A stretch of DNA of 64,000 nucleotides from JAEUIE01 sp046350055 (GCA_046350055.1 JAXMBC010000001.1:1922001-1986000); one strand, 5' to 3'. Numbered from the stretch's first letter, positions 35,376-46,486 are shown. A program made the numbers and translations. The notes: generated from the sequence alone by a model not told the origin.

Positions 35376-37001
35376 TTACCGTACCACGCCTTCGGCCTTC
35401 GCCAGGCCCTTGGGTTCATCGTCATCTATCTTGGTGATCATCACTTCCGTGGTGAGCATCAGGCCCGCGATGCTCGAAGCATTCTGCAACGCCGAGCGCA
35501 CCACCTTGGTGGGATCGACGATGCCGGCCTTGAACATATCGACATATTCACCCGTGGCGGCATTGTAGCCATGGGATTCCTTGTCGTTGCTGAGCACTTC
35601 GTCAGCGACCACGGCACCATCGACGCCGCTGTTTTCAGCGATTTGGCGGATGGGGGCGCTCAGGGCGCGGAAGATGATCTCAGCGCCGAGCTTCTCATCG
35701 CCTTCGAGCTTCTTGGCCAACTTCTGGACGGCTTCGGTGCAACGCAGCAGAGCCACGCCGCCGCCGGGCAGGATGCCTTCCTCGCGGGCAGCGCGGGTGG
35801 CGTGCAGGGCGTCTTCCACGCGGGCCTTCTTTTCCTTCATCTCAGCTTCGGTGGCTGCACCGATCTTGATGAGGGCGACACCGCCGGTCAGCTTGGCGAG
35901 ACGCTCGGCGAACTTCTCCTTGTCGTACTCGCTGTCACTGGCGTCCATCTGGGTACGAATCTGTTCGATTCGCTTCATGATGTCGGCCTTCTTGCCGCCA
36001 CCGTTAACGATGGTGGTGTTTTCCTTTTCGATGCGGACGTTCTTGGCCTTGCCGAGGTCAGCGAGGGTGACGGTCTCGAGCTTGGTGCCGAGGTCTTCGC
36101 TGATGAACTTGCCGCCGGTGACGGTAGCGAGGTCCTGCATCATGGCCTTGCGGCGGTCGCCGAAGCCAGGTGCCTTGACGGCAGCCACGTTGAGTATGCC
36201 ACGCAGGCGATTGACGACGAGCATCGCCAGGGCTTCACTGTCCACATCTTCAGCAATGATGAGCAGCGGTTTGCCAGTCTGGGCGACCTTCTCGAGCAAT
36301 GGTACCAGATCGCGGACGTTGCTGATCTTCTTCTCGTAGAGCAGGATGAAAGCATCTTCGAGTTCAGCAGCCATGCTGGCAGTATCGGTCACGAAGTAAG
36401 GGCTGATGTAACCCTTGTCGAACTGCATGCCTTCGACGAAGTCGACCACGGTGTCGCTGGTCTTGCCTTCTTCGACCTGGATAACGCCATCCTTGCCAAC
36501 CTTCTCTAGGGCATCAGCGAGCATCTCGCCGATGGCGGAGTCGTTGTTGGCGGAGATGGTGCCGACCTGGGCAATCTCGTCCTTCTTGGTGCATTCCTTG
36601 CTCATCTTGTGGATCTTCTCGATGGCCACTTCGACGGCCTGGTCGATGCCACGCTTGAGCGACATGGGGTTGGCCCCGCCAGTCGTGCTCTTGAGGCCTT
36701 CCTTGTAGATATTGAGGGCGAGGACGGTAGCGGTGGTGGTACCATCGCCAGCGATGTCGCTGGTCTTGGTAGCAACCGCATTGACCAGCTTGGCACCCAT
36801 ATTCTCGAAAGGATCAGCGAGATCGACTTCCTTGGAGACGGTGACGCCGTCCTTGGTGACCGTGGGGCCGCCGAAGGACTTGTCGAGGATCACCACGCGG
36901 CCGGAAGGCCCGAGGGTGACGCCGACTGCCTTGGCGAGTTTTTCTGCGCCGGCAAGGAGCTTGCGGCGGGCTTCGTTGGTGAAGAGCAGTTGTTTGGCCA
37001 T
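35376..37001 (-). CDS. groEL: Chaperonin GroEL, paralogue 1 (no GGM tail)
   Basis: The 541-residue GroEL has the signatures '[17 protein letters not shown]', '[15 protein letters not shown]' (ATP site) and '[23 protein letters not shown]'. The C-terminus ends EGVVR and lacks the Gly-Gly-Met repeat that lines the cage of standard GroEL. It is the distal gene of the groEL2-groES-groEL1 array and differs clearly from groEL2 in sequence. Two hairpin repeats separate it from groES, so its expression may be uncoupled. Its substrate range may be specialised. Confidence 0.95.
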   Translation of the reverse strand: MAKQLLFTNEARRKLLAGAEKLAKAVGVTLGPSGRVVILDKSFGGPTVTKDGVTVSKEVDLADPFENMGAKLVNAVATKTSDIAGDGTTTATVLALNIYKEGLKSTTGGANPMSLKRGIDQAVEVAIEKIHKMSKECTKKDEIAQVGTISANNDSAIGEMLADALEKVGKDGVIQVEEGKTSDTVVDFVEGMQFDKGYISPYFVTDTASMAAELEDAFILLYEKKISNVRDLVPLLEKVAQTGKPLLIIAEDVDSEALAMLVVNRLRGILNVAAVKAPGFGDRRKAMMQDLATVTGGKFISEDLGTKLETVTLADLGKAKNVRIEKENTTIVNGGGKKADIMKRIEQIRTQMDASDSEYDKEKFAERLAKLTGGVALIKIGAATEAEMKEKKARVEDALHATRAAREEGILPGGGVALLRCTEAVQKLAKKLEGDEKLGAEIIFRALSAPIRQIAENSGVDGAVVADEVLSNDKESHGYNAATGEYVDMFKAGIVDPTKVVRSALQNASSIAGLMLTTEVMITKIDDDEPKGLAKAEGVVR

Positions 37002-37018
37002 GGGGATGTTGTCCGGTA

Positions 37019-37147
37019 TTTAGTCCCCCGGCTCTTTAAGCCTGGGGCGTGATGTGCAGAGGATGTAGGTTTGTTGCAGGCGGTTGTTGCAAATGAAGTG
37101 CTTCATCCGCAAGAACCCGCCCCCGGCTTGAAGAGCCGGGGGCTAAA
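37019..37147. repeat. Inverted pair of CCCCCGGCT hairpins between groES and groEL1
   Basis: Two hairpins stand in opposite orientation. One at 37019-37049 contains TCCCCCGGCTCTTTAAGCC. The other at 37118-37147 contains GCCCCCGGCTTGAAGAGCC and its closing arm. Each has an 8-9 bp GC stem around a short A/T-rich loop. A third, nearly identical copy is at 63869-63900 near the right edge. They fill the gap between groES and groEL1. Confidence 0.85.
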
Positions 37148-37151
37148 TGAG

Positions 37152-37439
37152 CTATACCACCTTCGCGAGGATATCGTTTTCGCGGAGGATCTTGTATTCG
37201 ACGCCGTCGATCTTGACTTCGGAGCCGGCGTACTTGCCGTAGATGACTTCGTCATTGACAGCAACAGCGACAGCAGCACGGCTGCCGTCATCGAGTTGCT
37301 TGCCTGGGCCGATGCTGATCACCTTTCCACGCTGGGGCTTTTCCTTGGCCGAATCAGGCAGCACGATACCGCCAGCGGTCTTTTCTTCAGCATCGAGTGG
37401 CTTGACAACAATGCGATCATCCAATGGTCGAAGCTTCAT
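37152..37439 (-). CDS. groES: Co-chaperonin GroES
   Basis: The 95-residue protein has the family layout: '[20 protein letters not shown]' at the start, the mobile loop '[15 protein letters not shown]' and the C-terminal strand '[14 protein letters not shown]'. It caps GroEL during folding. AAGGA lies 9 nt before the ATG. It sits between two GroEL genes and could serve both. Confidence 0.97.
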   Translation of the reverse strand: MKLRPLDDRIVVKPLDAEEKTAGGIVLPDSAKEKPQRGKVISIGPGKQLDDGSRAAVAVAVNDEVIYGKYAGSEVKIDGVEYKILRENDILAKVV

Positions 37440-37464
37440 GTGTTGTGTTCCTTGGTATTGCAGG

Positions 37465-37537
37465 AGTCCTAAGTGCTAAGTCCTTAGTCCTAAGTTGAGT
37501 GCCGTCACTTAGGACTTAGCACTCAGGACTTAGGACT
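37465..37537. repeat. CCTAAGT palindrome between groEL2 and groES
   Basis: A left arm at 37465-37495 and a right arm at 37506-37537 pair over about 31 positions with few mismatches. Both arms are made of repeated AGTCCTAAGT and AAGTGCTAAG words. This long imperfect hairpin occupies most of the 106-nt gap between groEL2 and groES and is related to the shorter copy at 14265-14397. Confidence 0.8.
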
Positions 37538-37545
37538 ATTTTGAA

Positions 37546-39255
37546 TTACATCATTCCCGGCATGCCACCCATGCCGCCCATTCCTCCCATGCCACCCATA
37601 CCTGGCATGCCACCGCCCATGCCGCCACCGTGGTCGTGGTCATGGTGATGGTCGCCACCTGCACCCTTGGGTTCAGGCTTGTCAGCGATCAGGGTTTCGG
37701 TGGTGAGGAGCAGTGCAGCTACGCTGGCAGCATTCTGCAGTGCGGAGCGGGTTACCTTGACGGGGTCAACCACGCCAGCCTTGCGGAGATCGGTGTACTT
37801 CTCGGCGTTGGCGTCGTAGCCGTAGTTCTTGTCTTTGCCCTTGCGGATGTTGTTGACAACGACAGCTCCATCGAGGCCTGCGTTCTCAGCAATCGCGCGG
37901 GCAGGCACTTCCAAAGCCTTGCGAAGGATATCTACGCCGTGCTGCTCTTCGCCTTCGGCCTTGAACTTCTCCAGAGCCTTGGCGGCGTGCAGCAGGGCCA
38001 CACCACCACCAGCTACGATGCCTTCTTCCAGGGCAGCGCGGGTGGCAGCGAGCGAATCTTCGTACAGAGCCTTGCGTTCCTTCATTTCGGTTTCGGTCGC
38101 GGCACCCACCTTGATCTGAGCCACGCCACCGGCCAGCTTGGCCAGGCGTTCCTGCAACTTTTCGGTGTCATACTCGCTGGTGGATGCTTCGATCTCGCGA
38201 CGGATCATGTCACAGCGGCCCTGGATGGCGTCAGCCTTGCCAGCACCTTCGACCACCGTGGTGTTCTCAGCGTCAATGCGAACTTTCTTAGCGGTACCAA
38301 GGTCGGTCAGCTTGACAGCTTCGAGCTTGATGCCCAGATCCTTAAAGATCGCCTTGCCACCGGTAAGGACGGCCAGGTCTTCGAGCATGGCCTTGCGGCG
38401 GTCGCCGTAGCCGGGGGCCTTCACAGCCACAACCTGGACGATGCCGCGGAGCTTGTTGACCACGAGGGTGGCTAGGGCATCGCCATCAATGTCTTCAGCA
38501 ATGATCAGCAGCGGGCGATTCGCCTTGCTGATGGTTTCGAGCAGCGGCACCAGGTCCTTGGCGTTGCTGATCTTGTCTTCGTGGATGAGGATGTAGCACT
38601 TGTCGTATTCGCAGATGACCTTTTCCGGGTCGGTGACGAAGTGTGGCGACAGGTAGCCACGGTCGAACTGCATGCCTTCGACCCAATCGACTTCGGTAGT
38701 GAAGCCCTTGCCTTCTTCGATGGTGATGACACCATCGGAGCCGACCTTCTCCATAGCCTGTGCAATGAAGTCGCCAATCTCAGTGTTGTTGTTGGCCGAG
38801 ATGGTGGCTACTTCCTTGATTTCCTTCTTGTCCTTGGCGTTGATCTCTTCAGCCAGCTTCTTCAGCTCTTCCGTAGCCTTGGCGGTGGCCTTGAGTATAC
38901 CGCGGCTGATAGCCATGGGATCGACACCAGCTGCGATGCCCTTGAGACCTTCGCGGTAGATGGCTTCGGTGAGCACGGTAGCAGTGGTGGTGCCGTCGCC
39001 TGCAACGTCGCTGGTCTTGCTGGCAGCTTCCTTCACCAGCTGAGCACCCATGTTTTCATAGGGGCAATTGAGTTCGATATCTTCAGCAACCGAGACACCA
39101 TCCTTGGTGACGTTGGGCACACCCCAACCCTTATCGAGCACAGCATTGCGACCGCGAGGTCCCAGAGTACATTTGACAGCTTTGGCGAGTTTGGAGACGC
39201 CTGCCAGCAGTTTCTGGCGAGCTTCATCAGCGTAAGAGAGTTGCTTGGCTCCCAT
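37546..39255 (-). CDS. groEL: Chaperonin GroEL, paralogue 2 (His/Asp-rich, GGM tail)
   Basis: The 569-residue GroEL has '[19 protein letters not shown]', '[15 protein letters not shown]' and '[13 protein letters not shown]'. Its tail carries an unusual '[13 protein letters not shown]' segment and then repeated Gly-Gly-Met units. The GGM part is the standard cage-lining tail, whereas the His/Asp run is an addition that could bind metal ions. It is the first gene of the array; AGGAG lies 9 nt before the ATG. This is probably the main housekeeping chaperonin. Confidence 0.95.
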   Translation of the reverse strand: MGAKQLSYADEARQKLLAGVSKLAKAVKCTLGPRGRNAVLDKGWGVPNVTKDGVSVAEDIELNCPYENMGAQLVKEAASKTSDVAGDGTTTATVLTEAIYREGLKGIAAGVDPMAISRGILKATAKATEELKKLAEEINAKDKKEIKEVATISANNNTEIGDFIAQAMEKVGSDGVITIEEGKGFTTEVDWVEGMQFDRGYLSPHFVTDPEKVICEYDKCYILIHEDKISNAKDLVPLLETISKANRPLLIIAEDIDGDALATLVVNKLRGIVQVVAVKAPGYGDRRKAMLEDLAVLTGGKAIFKDLGIKLEAVKLTDLGTAKKVRIDAENTTVVEGAGKADAIQGRCDMIRREIEASTSEYDTEKLQERLAKLAGGVAQIKVGAATETEMKERKALYEDSLAATRAALEEGIVAGGGVALLHAAKALEKFKAEGEEQHGVDILRKALEVPARAIAENAGLDGAVVVNNIRKGKDKNYGYDANAEKYTDLRKAGVVDPVKVTRSALQNAASVAALLLTTETLIADKPEPKGAGGDHHHDHDHGGGMGGGMPGMGGMGGMGGMGGMPGMM

Positions 39256-39286
39256 GTCGGGGGGCTCCTAGATGCAAAAGGTGCAG

Positions 39287-39314
39287 ATTATCTAACGGTA
39301 ACAGTTAAGAGCAA
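39287..39314 (-). promoter_or_regulatory. Candidate sigma70-like promoter for groEL2
   Basis: Reading the minus strand, TTGCTC (39314-39309) and GATAAT (39292-39287) are separated by 16 nt, and the -10 box lies 32 nt before the groEL2 start. Four and five of six consensus bases match. No CIRCE operator was found in the region. Confidence 0.35.
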
Positions 39315-39385
39315 ACCTTGTGCCGGGTGAAAAGGCGATTGGCGTAAGGTGATGCTGAGTAGTGATTTAGGGAATGAGAACGCGC

Positions 39386-39775
39386 TTAGGCGGTGTTTAC
39401 TTGGTGCCAGAATGGCAGAACTACCAGATAGCGGAGAATACAACTAACTTGCATTTCTCGACAGCATCGCTCCCGCAACCTGTACTTATCAACTGGAATC
39501 GTTGCGAATCGAAGGCTAACCCAACACCTCCACCACGTCCAACGCCAGCCTTGTAGTACTGGTTCAGCATCAGCATGATCCCCTGCTACATAGACGCGGG
39601 ACGATCCGTCCGCACGGTAGCTGGTAATCGTCTCAGCCTCCAGATCGACATCCCACACCACCAGCGTGCCAGCTTCTAAGTATTCGGCACGCTTGGCAGC
39701 CAGGGCTTTCTCAGCAACAGGCCCATATTCCTCTGGGCTGCGTATTTCGACGGCACTGTTCCGTAATTCAGGCAC
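39386..39775 (-). pseudogene. Decayed Uma2-family endonuclease gene
   Basis: Only the C-terminal half of the Uma2 (DUF820) nuclease fold is recognisable: 'AVEIRSPEEYGPVAEKALAAKRAEY', 'GTLVVWDVDLEAETITSYRADG' and 'AEPVLQGW'. The upstream half, about 100 residues, is missing. At the end, the frame passes into 'WRWTWWRCWVSL', while the frame two bases over reads LALDVVEVLG followed by a stop, as expected for the true C-terminus. This points to a frameshift near position 39548. Uma2 genes are numerous in planctomycetes, and this copy seems dead. Confidence 0.65.
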
Positions 39776-39900
39776 AACTCAAACGGTGCCTTGCTGAGTT
39801 TCTCGCTTGTCCCTGCTTTCCCTGTTGCGTTCAGGTCGATACCTGTTATCTAGGTTGTTGACGCCAGTGTTTCATACTTTTCGTTTTGGGGGGCGATGCC

Positions 39901-40509
39901 ATGCAGAAAGTCGTGGTGCCGATTGTAACCCTGCTTTGCCTGGGGGTTCTCGGCTTCGTGTTCTACCTGTTTACCACCGATGATGGTAGACCCAAACCCG
40001 TGCAGGCAGCGAAGGTTGCACCGGCCAAGGTGCCAGCCAAACGATCTGCCCAGCAGCCTGATGAGCCTGGTCCCAAAGTGGGAGAACTCGCGAAGGAGAT
40101 AAGCGGGGAAGATGTGGATGGCAAGCAGTTCAAGTTGAGCGATTACCGCGGCAAGGTGGTGATGCTTGATTTCTGGGGCTTCTGGTGACCACCCTGCGTA
40201 GCCATGATTCCTCACGAGCGGTCGCTCGTGAAACGGCTGGAAGGCAAACCTTTCGCTCTCATTGGCGTCAACACCGATAGCGATCGGGACAAGGTGAAAA
40301 CTCGCAGCGAGAAGGATCAGATCACCTGGAGATCCTTCTATGATAAGACTACACGTGGTCCGATTTGCAGTGAATGGCAAGTCAACGGCTTCCCCACCAT
40401 CTATCTGATCGATCACAAGGGTGTCATCCGACACAAATCGCACGGCGGCCCGGAAATGGACGCCATGATCGATAAACTGGTGGCTGAAGCGGCAAACGAC
40501 GCACAGTAG
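39901..40509 (+). CDS. Selenocysteine TlpA-like thiol-disulfide redoxin
   Basis: I read one gene of 202 residues with UGA at 40186-40188 as selenocysteine (Sec96). An N-terminal membrane helix (about 4-22) and a Pro/Lys linker lead into a TlpA/AhpC-type fold: 'GEDVDGKQFKLSDYRGKVV', 'MLDFWGFW', then Sec-Pro-Pro-Cys, then 'VAMIPHERSLVKRLEGKPF' and a cis-Pro region 'VNGFPTIYLIDHKG'. The UGA stands exactly where thioredoxins have the first, nucleophilic Cys of CxxC, leaving a U96-P-P-C99 active site. The frame is continuous on both sides. The protein is probably anchored in the cytoplasmic membrane with its redox domain outside. GGGGGG lies about 8 nt upstream of the ATG. A pseudogene with Cys-to-stop mutation is the alternative. 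Confidence 0.85.
40186..40230 (+). promoter_or_regulatory. Bacterial SECIS-like hairpin after UGA codon 96
   Basis: The UGA (40186-40188) is followed by 24 nt. A perfect 7-bp stem then follows (CACGAGC at 40213-40219 with GCTCGTG at 40224-40230) closing a GGTC loop. The loop G is about 32 nt after the UGA, within the 16-37 nt range reported for bacterial SECIS elements. The loop is the same GGUC as in the element at 28421-28451, although the coding context is unrelated. Confidence 0.8.
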
Positions 40510-40626
40510 CCTGATAATCCGTAATAATGAAGACAGGCTGAGCGTACGCTGCTCAGCCTGTTTCGCTGCTTGACGCGCCTTGTCTGCCAGCATAGCATCG
40601 AACCATCGCCATCATAAGGATGATCC

Positions 40627-42825
40627 ATGAATTCCGGGACGCTGTTCGCTTACTTCGTCACCTTCACGGCCAGCTTCTGCATGATGGTCATTGAACTGGT
40701 GGCGGGCCGAATCCTGGCCCCTTATATTGGCCAGCACCTGTACAGCTGGACGAGTATCATCGGCGTCTGCCTGGCGGGCATCAGCATCGGGGCCTGGCTG
40801 GGTGGCTGGCTGGCTGATCGCTTCCCTTACCGCAGCACCCTGGGCTGGTTTCTTTTCATCGCTGGGCTGCTTTCCCTCGCCATTCCCGTGCTGACCGATC
40901 AAGTGTGTAACAGCGAGATGCTGAAGGGCAAAGTCAGCCTGATGCTCCGCATCGTCATCTACACCACAATGATCTTTCTGCCTTCCACGATGGTCCTTGG
41001 GATGATCTCGCCCATGGTGATCAAGTTGATCATCCGTGATCTGAACAATACAGGCTCGCTGGTAGGTCGTATCTATGCCCTCAGCACCATCGGCTCCATT
41101 CTGGGCACCTTTGCCACGGGCTTCTTCCTGATTGAAGAATTCGGCACACGCGTGCTGCTCTATGCAGTAGGCACGCTGCTCATCGTCATTTCCCCGCTGG
41201 CTGGCGGCTTGTTTTATAAAGGCACCAAGTATGTCGGAGGTACACTCGCCGGCTTTGCGCTGGCAGTTATCCTGGCAGGCACGCTGTTCCCCCAGGGGTA
41301 TGCCGATGCGAGAGACAGTCTTGTCAAGACCATCGGTCATCCCATGACGGTCAAGCTCGATGATCGATTTGGCAAAGCGGATACCAATCTGGTAAATCGC
41401 CAGCCAGGCACTGCCAAGACCTTCCTCAGCAAGTTCTTCGACTTCCGTCACGATGATGCTCTGTACTGGCGGGAGAGTAACTACTTCACGCTTCGCATCT
41501 CCGAATACGTCGAAAGTGACCACGATGGCAAGCAGGATCGGGCGATGAACTACCTCATCCTCGATAATCTCGTCCATTCTCATGCAGATGTGAAAGATCC
41601 CTTTTACCTCACCTACGAGTACCTCCGCATTTACGATGAGCTGGTTGGCTGGCAGCTCAAGCGGGCTGGCAAGACCAAGCATCGCGAACTCTTCGTGGGA
41701 GGAGGTGGCTATACCATGCAACGCTACTTTCACGGCTTGTACAAGGACTGCGAGATTGATGTCGTAGAAATCGACCCCTACGTGACTTACCTCGCAGAGA
41801 ATTACATGGGGGCACCCAAAAATGACCCCCGCTTGCGTACCAAGAATGAAGATGGCCGTCTCTTTGTGCTCGACAAACAGAAAACGGATGACCGTTATGA
41901 GTACATTTTCGGAGACGCATTTAACGATCTGTCAGTGCCTTTCCACCTGACCACCGTCGAATTCGATAAGCAGCTGAAGAACCTGCTCACTCCCGACGGC
42001 CTGGTCATGTCGCTGGTGATCGATGATGTCGCGAAGGGACTGTTCCTGCCCAGCTTTCTCGCCACCATGCGTCAGGCCTTTGGCGAAGAGAACGTTGCAC
42101 TCGTCGTCATTGCCAAGGCAAATGGTCGCCAGGAACTCGTGGACTACCTGAAGAGCAAGAAGCTGGACCAGTACATACCTGAACTGACCAAGCGAACCCT
42201 GGAAGATGTGATCGGCTCCTGGGACGCCACCAAGTATGCAACCGAGATTGCCTATCTGAAAGAGAACAAGGTCAATGATGAAGCTCCTTACCTCAAGGCT
42301 TCTAATCTCGATTACTTCTCCGGCCACGATACCGTGATCGTGGTAGGAAGTGCCAAGCCCCAGAACTGGGATGACTTCGAAAAGTATCTCGGAGAATTGC
42401 AGAAGGAGTACGATGACAAGGATACTGGCAAAAAGACTCACTCCAATGTGGTACGTGCTCAGGAACTCACCGAGTACCTGAACTCGCGAACCCGTGACCC
42501 GGGTGTGCTGGAAAAGCTGCTCAAGGGAAACAAGCGGGTCCCCTGGAAACCTGTCGTGCTGACGGACGATCATGCTCCAGTCGATAACCTCCTCGCCCCC
42601 CTCTTCGAAAAGCGCTTTGGCTACAAGAAACCCATGGCCAACAAGAAGCAGGTCTCTGAAGACGAAGACGATCTAGTGAAGGATCTGCTGAAAGCTGTGG
42701 GAGACGATGAGAAGAAGTCGGACGAGAAAAAGACCGAGAAGAAGGAAGACGCCAAGCCAGAGAAGAAGAAGGACGAGGCTAAACCAGCGACAGAAGCTCC
42801 CAAGGACGTCAAGACTGGCAAGTAA
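40627..42825 (+). CDS. Fused MFS/spermidine-synthase-like membrane protein
   Basis: The 732-residue protein begins with six or seven transmembrane helices (about 1-215). They include 'VIELVAGRILAPYIG' and 'WTSIIGVCLAGISIGAWLGG', typical of the fused-MFS spermidine synthase family. A Rossmann methyltransferase-like domain follows, with 'LFVGGGGYTMQRYFHG', 'VVEIDPYVTYLAENY' and 'GDAFNDLSVPFHLTT'. It resembles spermidine synthase but lacks firm proof of polyamine activity. A Lys/Glu/Asp-rich tail of about 90 residues ends it. Its stop abuts that of ligA on the other strand. Confidence 0.85.
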   Translation: MNSGTLFAYFVTFTASFCMMVIELVAGRILAPYIGQHLYSWTSIIGVCLAGISIGAWLGGWLADRFPYRSTLGWFLFIAGLLSLAIPVLTDQVCNSEMLKGKVSLMLRIVIYTTMIFLPSTMVLGMISPMVIKLIIRDLNNTGSLVGRIYALSTIGSILGTFATGFFLIEEFGTRVLLYAVGTLLIVISPLAGGLFYKGTKYVGGTLAGFALAVILAGTLFPQGYADARDSLVKTIGHPMTVKLDDRFGKADTNLVNRQPGTAKTFLSKFFDFRHDDALYWRESNYFTLRISEYVESDHDGKQDRAMNYLILDNLVHSHADVKDPFYLTYEYLRIYDELVGWQLKRAGKTKHRELFVGGGGYTMQRYFHGLYKDCEIDVVEIDPYVTYLAENYMGAPKNDPRLRTKNEDGRLFVLDKQKTDDRYEYIFGDAFNDLSVPFHLTTVEFDKQLKNLLTPDGLVMSLVIDDVAKGLFLPSFLATMRQAFGEENVALVVIAKANGRQELVDYLKSKKLDQYIPELTKRTLEDVIGSWDATKYATEIAYLKENKVNDEAPYLKASNLDYFSGHDTVIVVGSAKPQNWDDFEKYLGELQKEYDDKDTGKKTHSNVVRAQELTEYLNSRTRDPGVLEKLLKGNKRVPWKPVVLTDDHAPVDNLLAPLFEKRFGYKKPMANKKQVSEDEDDLVKDLLKAVGDDEKKSDEKKTEKKEDAKPEKKKDEAKPATEAPKDVKTGK

Positions 42826-44853
<2,028 letters not shown>

Positions 44854-44863
44854 TTATCCTATC

Positions 44864-46060
44864 TCACCTTTGCTGCGACTCCAGCGAAAAGAGATGTTCA
44901 CGAATATCATCCAGACGCGACTCCCAGCATTCACTTTGCATTCGCTTACTGCGATGTGCTGTCGGACCGGGCTGCAGCAATGCTTCTTCAATTCTGTGGA
45001 TAAACTCCTCATGCGAATGGCCGATGCCACATTGGCCCAGCACTTCCACTTCGGGGATGGCAGTCGAAACAGTGGGCAGCCCCGCTGCCAGGTATTCACG
45101 TGCCTTCAGTGGATTGGCGTTCAGTGTCACCTCGCTGATCGGGAATGGGATAAGGGCCACATCAAAACCCTTGCAATACGCAGGCAGCGAACCGTATGGC
45201 TGCCTTCCCAGAAGATGTACATTGGGCAATGTTGTCAGCTTGCCGAGGTCCATCGTCACCTTTCCCAGCAACACCAGTGAAGCATGCGGAAACTTCTCCG
45301 CTACCTTGATGAGCAAGGGCACGTCCACCCAGTCTTCCGACATCAGCCCAAAGTAGCCCAGTACGGGCCTGGGTAACTTCGCCAGATCCTCCGGGATGGC
45401 TGTCTCCGGCGATACTGCCTTTCGGAAGTGGTCATAGTCCACACCATGACGCACCAGGAAGGTCTTTTCCGGGAACTGCTGTTTCGATTGCAACAATCTC
45501 TCGGATGAAACAATGATCAGATCCGCACGCTGAAGAAGCTGCTGTTCCATCTTGATCAGTGCTTCTGAGGGTACGCCACTGAAAGCTGTATATTCATCCA
45601 CGCAGTAGTAGATGATCTGTGATTCGTTGAGCCTGCCCGTCACCACCGCCGCGGCCGGGTTGAACACCCAGTTGATCGGGGACGTGAAGCGCAGCTGGCG
45701 CATTGCCCGTTTCACCTGCCAGACCAGCAGTCGCCGATTGAGCGATTGAATCCACGGCTTGCCCCACGCCGGAATAGCCAGCGGGCTGAGAACATACAGA
45801 TTAGGGATGACTTCTTTGACAGACTCGGTCGCAGCTTGGAGTTTCGCCCACGCTCGTTTGATGTCTCTGGTCGATGCAGTGGGTGCCCGGTAGCCGATGC
45901 TGTTGATCCAGAGGATGCGATTGTCTTTCGAGAGCTGCCTCATCAGATGAGTCTTCGAAAGCGGATCGCTCTTCCAGTCGTGGCTGAAACAGAGCATATC
46001 CCGGCCCCGCAGCAGGCTGGCAGCAGACGTTGGCAAGGGGGACGAAGACATGCAGCACAT
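44864..46060 (-). CDS. GT4-like glycosyltransferase
   Basis: The product of about 398 residues has the two Rossmann domains of GT-B glycosyltransferases. The N-terminal domain reads 'DMLCFSHDWKSDPLSKTHLM'. The C-terminal donor domain has 'VLGYFGLMSEDWVDVPLLI', 'VHLLGRQPYGSLPAYCKGFD' and 'NPLKAREYLAAGLPTVSTAIPE', with the acidic residue pair close to the E-x7-E motif. It probably transfers a sugar to a cell-surface polysaccharide or lipid. The start is uncertain: GTG 46063, ATG 46060 and ATG 46051 are in frame and none has a clear ribosome site. Confidence 0.78.
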   Translation of the reverse strand: MCCMSSSPLPTSAASLLRGRDMLCFSHDWKSDPLSKTHLMRQLSKDNRILWINSIGYRAPTASTRDIKRAWAKLQAATESVKEVIPNLYVLSPLAIPAWGKPWIQSLNRRLLVWQVKRAMRQLRFTSPINWVFNPAAAVVTGRLNESQIIYYCVDEYTAFSGVPSEALIKMEQQLLQRADLIIVSSERLLQSKQQFPEKTFLVRHGVDYDHFRKAVSPETAIPEDLAKLPRPVLGYFGLMSEDWVDVPLLIKVAEKFPHASLVLLGKVTMDLGKLTTLPNVHLLGRQPYGSLPAYCKGFDVALIPFPISEVTLNANPLKAREYLAAGLPTVSTAIPEVEVLGQCGIGHSHEEFIHRIEEALLQPGPTAHRSKRMQSECWESRLDDIREHLFSLESQQR

Positions 46061-46150
46061 CACCAGAGTTCGAACACTTTAGTGTACAGTTACGGAAACC
46101 GGTGTCATGTTGATGATGACCCGCTACCCTAGAAGCAGCGAGGGTGAATC

Positions 46151-46420
46151 ATGCGATTCCGCGGCACGCTATCCCTTAACGGCAACATTGTGGCTCACCA
46201 GGTGGATGGTGAACTCAAGGAAGTCATCAACCGTGATGGCAAACCAGTCTATCGCGGGTTCTTCTCGACTTCGGAGCAGGGCGAGTTCTCATTCGATGAG
46301 ATCTATCGACTGGACGTGCAGGATAACATGCGAACGAAGATCAAGATACTGGATCTCCTTTCTGATCTAGGTGGCCTGCGGGTTTTCTCCTGCTATGCGA
46401 CCCAGTCGCTTCATCAATAG
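46151..46420 (+). CDS. Hypothetical protein, 89 residues
   Basis: A small protein starting MRFRGTLSLNGNIVAHQVDG with alternating hydrophobic and charged residues that suggest a beta-rich fold. I do not recognise a family. It has no signal peptide or membrane segment. The ATG is preceded by GAGGGTGAATC, a moderate ribosome site. It lies between a divergent glycosyltransferase gene and the PVC cytochrome gene. Confidence 0.55.
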   Translation: MRFRGTLSLNGNIVAHQVDGELKEVINRDGKPVYRGFFSTSEQGEFSFDEIYRLDVQDNMRTKIKILDLLSDLGGLRVFSCYATQSLHQ

Positions 46421-46458
46421 CTATTGCTCGTATCGTTCCCTGCCATCTTCTGCTATGC

Positions 46459-46486
46459 TGACATCACTCTCTGGAGAGTGATGTCA
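46459..46486 (+). promoter_or_regulatory. Perfect hairpin over the ribosome site of the PVC cytochrome gene
   Basis: A 12-bp perfect stem (TGACATCACTCT at 46459-46470 with its complement at 46475-46486) closes a CTGG loop. The GGAG ribosome-binding bases lie in the loop and stem top. The last base of the stem is the A of the start codon at 46486. When folded the mRNA would hide the start region. As DNA the same palindrome could also be a repressor site. Confidence 0.65.

Noticed and set aside
37465..37537. TTAGCACTC and AGTGCTAA words near groES that recall a CIRCE heat-shock operator
   Set aside because: CIRCE reads TTAGCACTC-N9-GAGTGCTAA; here the half-sites occur in the reverse order as part of the larger CCTAAGT palindrome, and they lie downstream of groEL2 rather than at its promoter.
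40204..40509. A separate 101-residue gene starting at ATG 40204
   Set aside because: It would begin in the middle of the thioredoxin helix after the active site; the upstream part supplies the missing half of the fold in the same frame.
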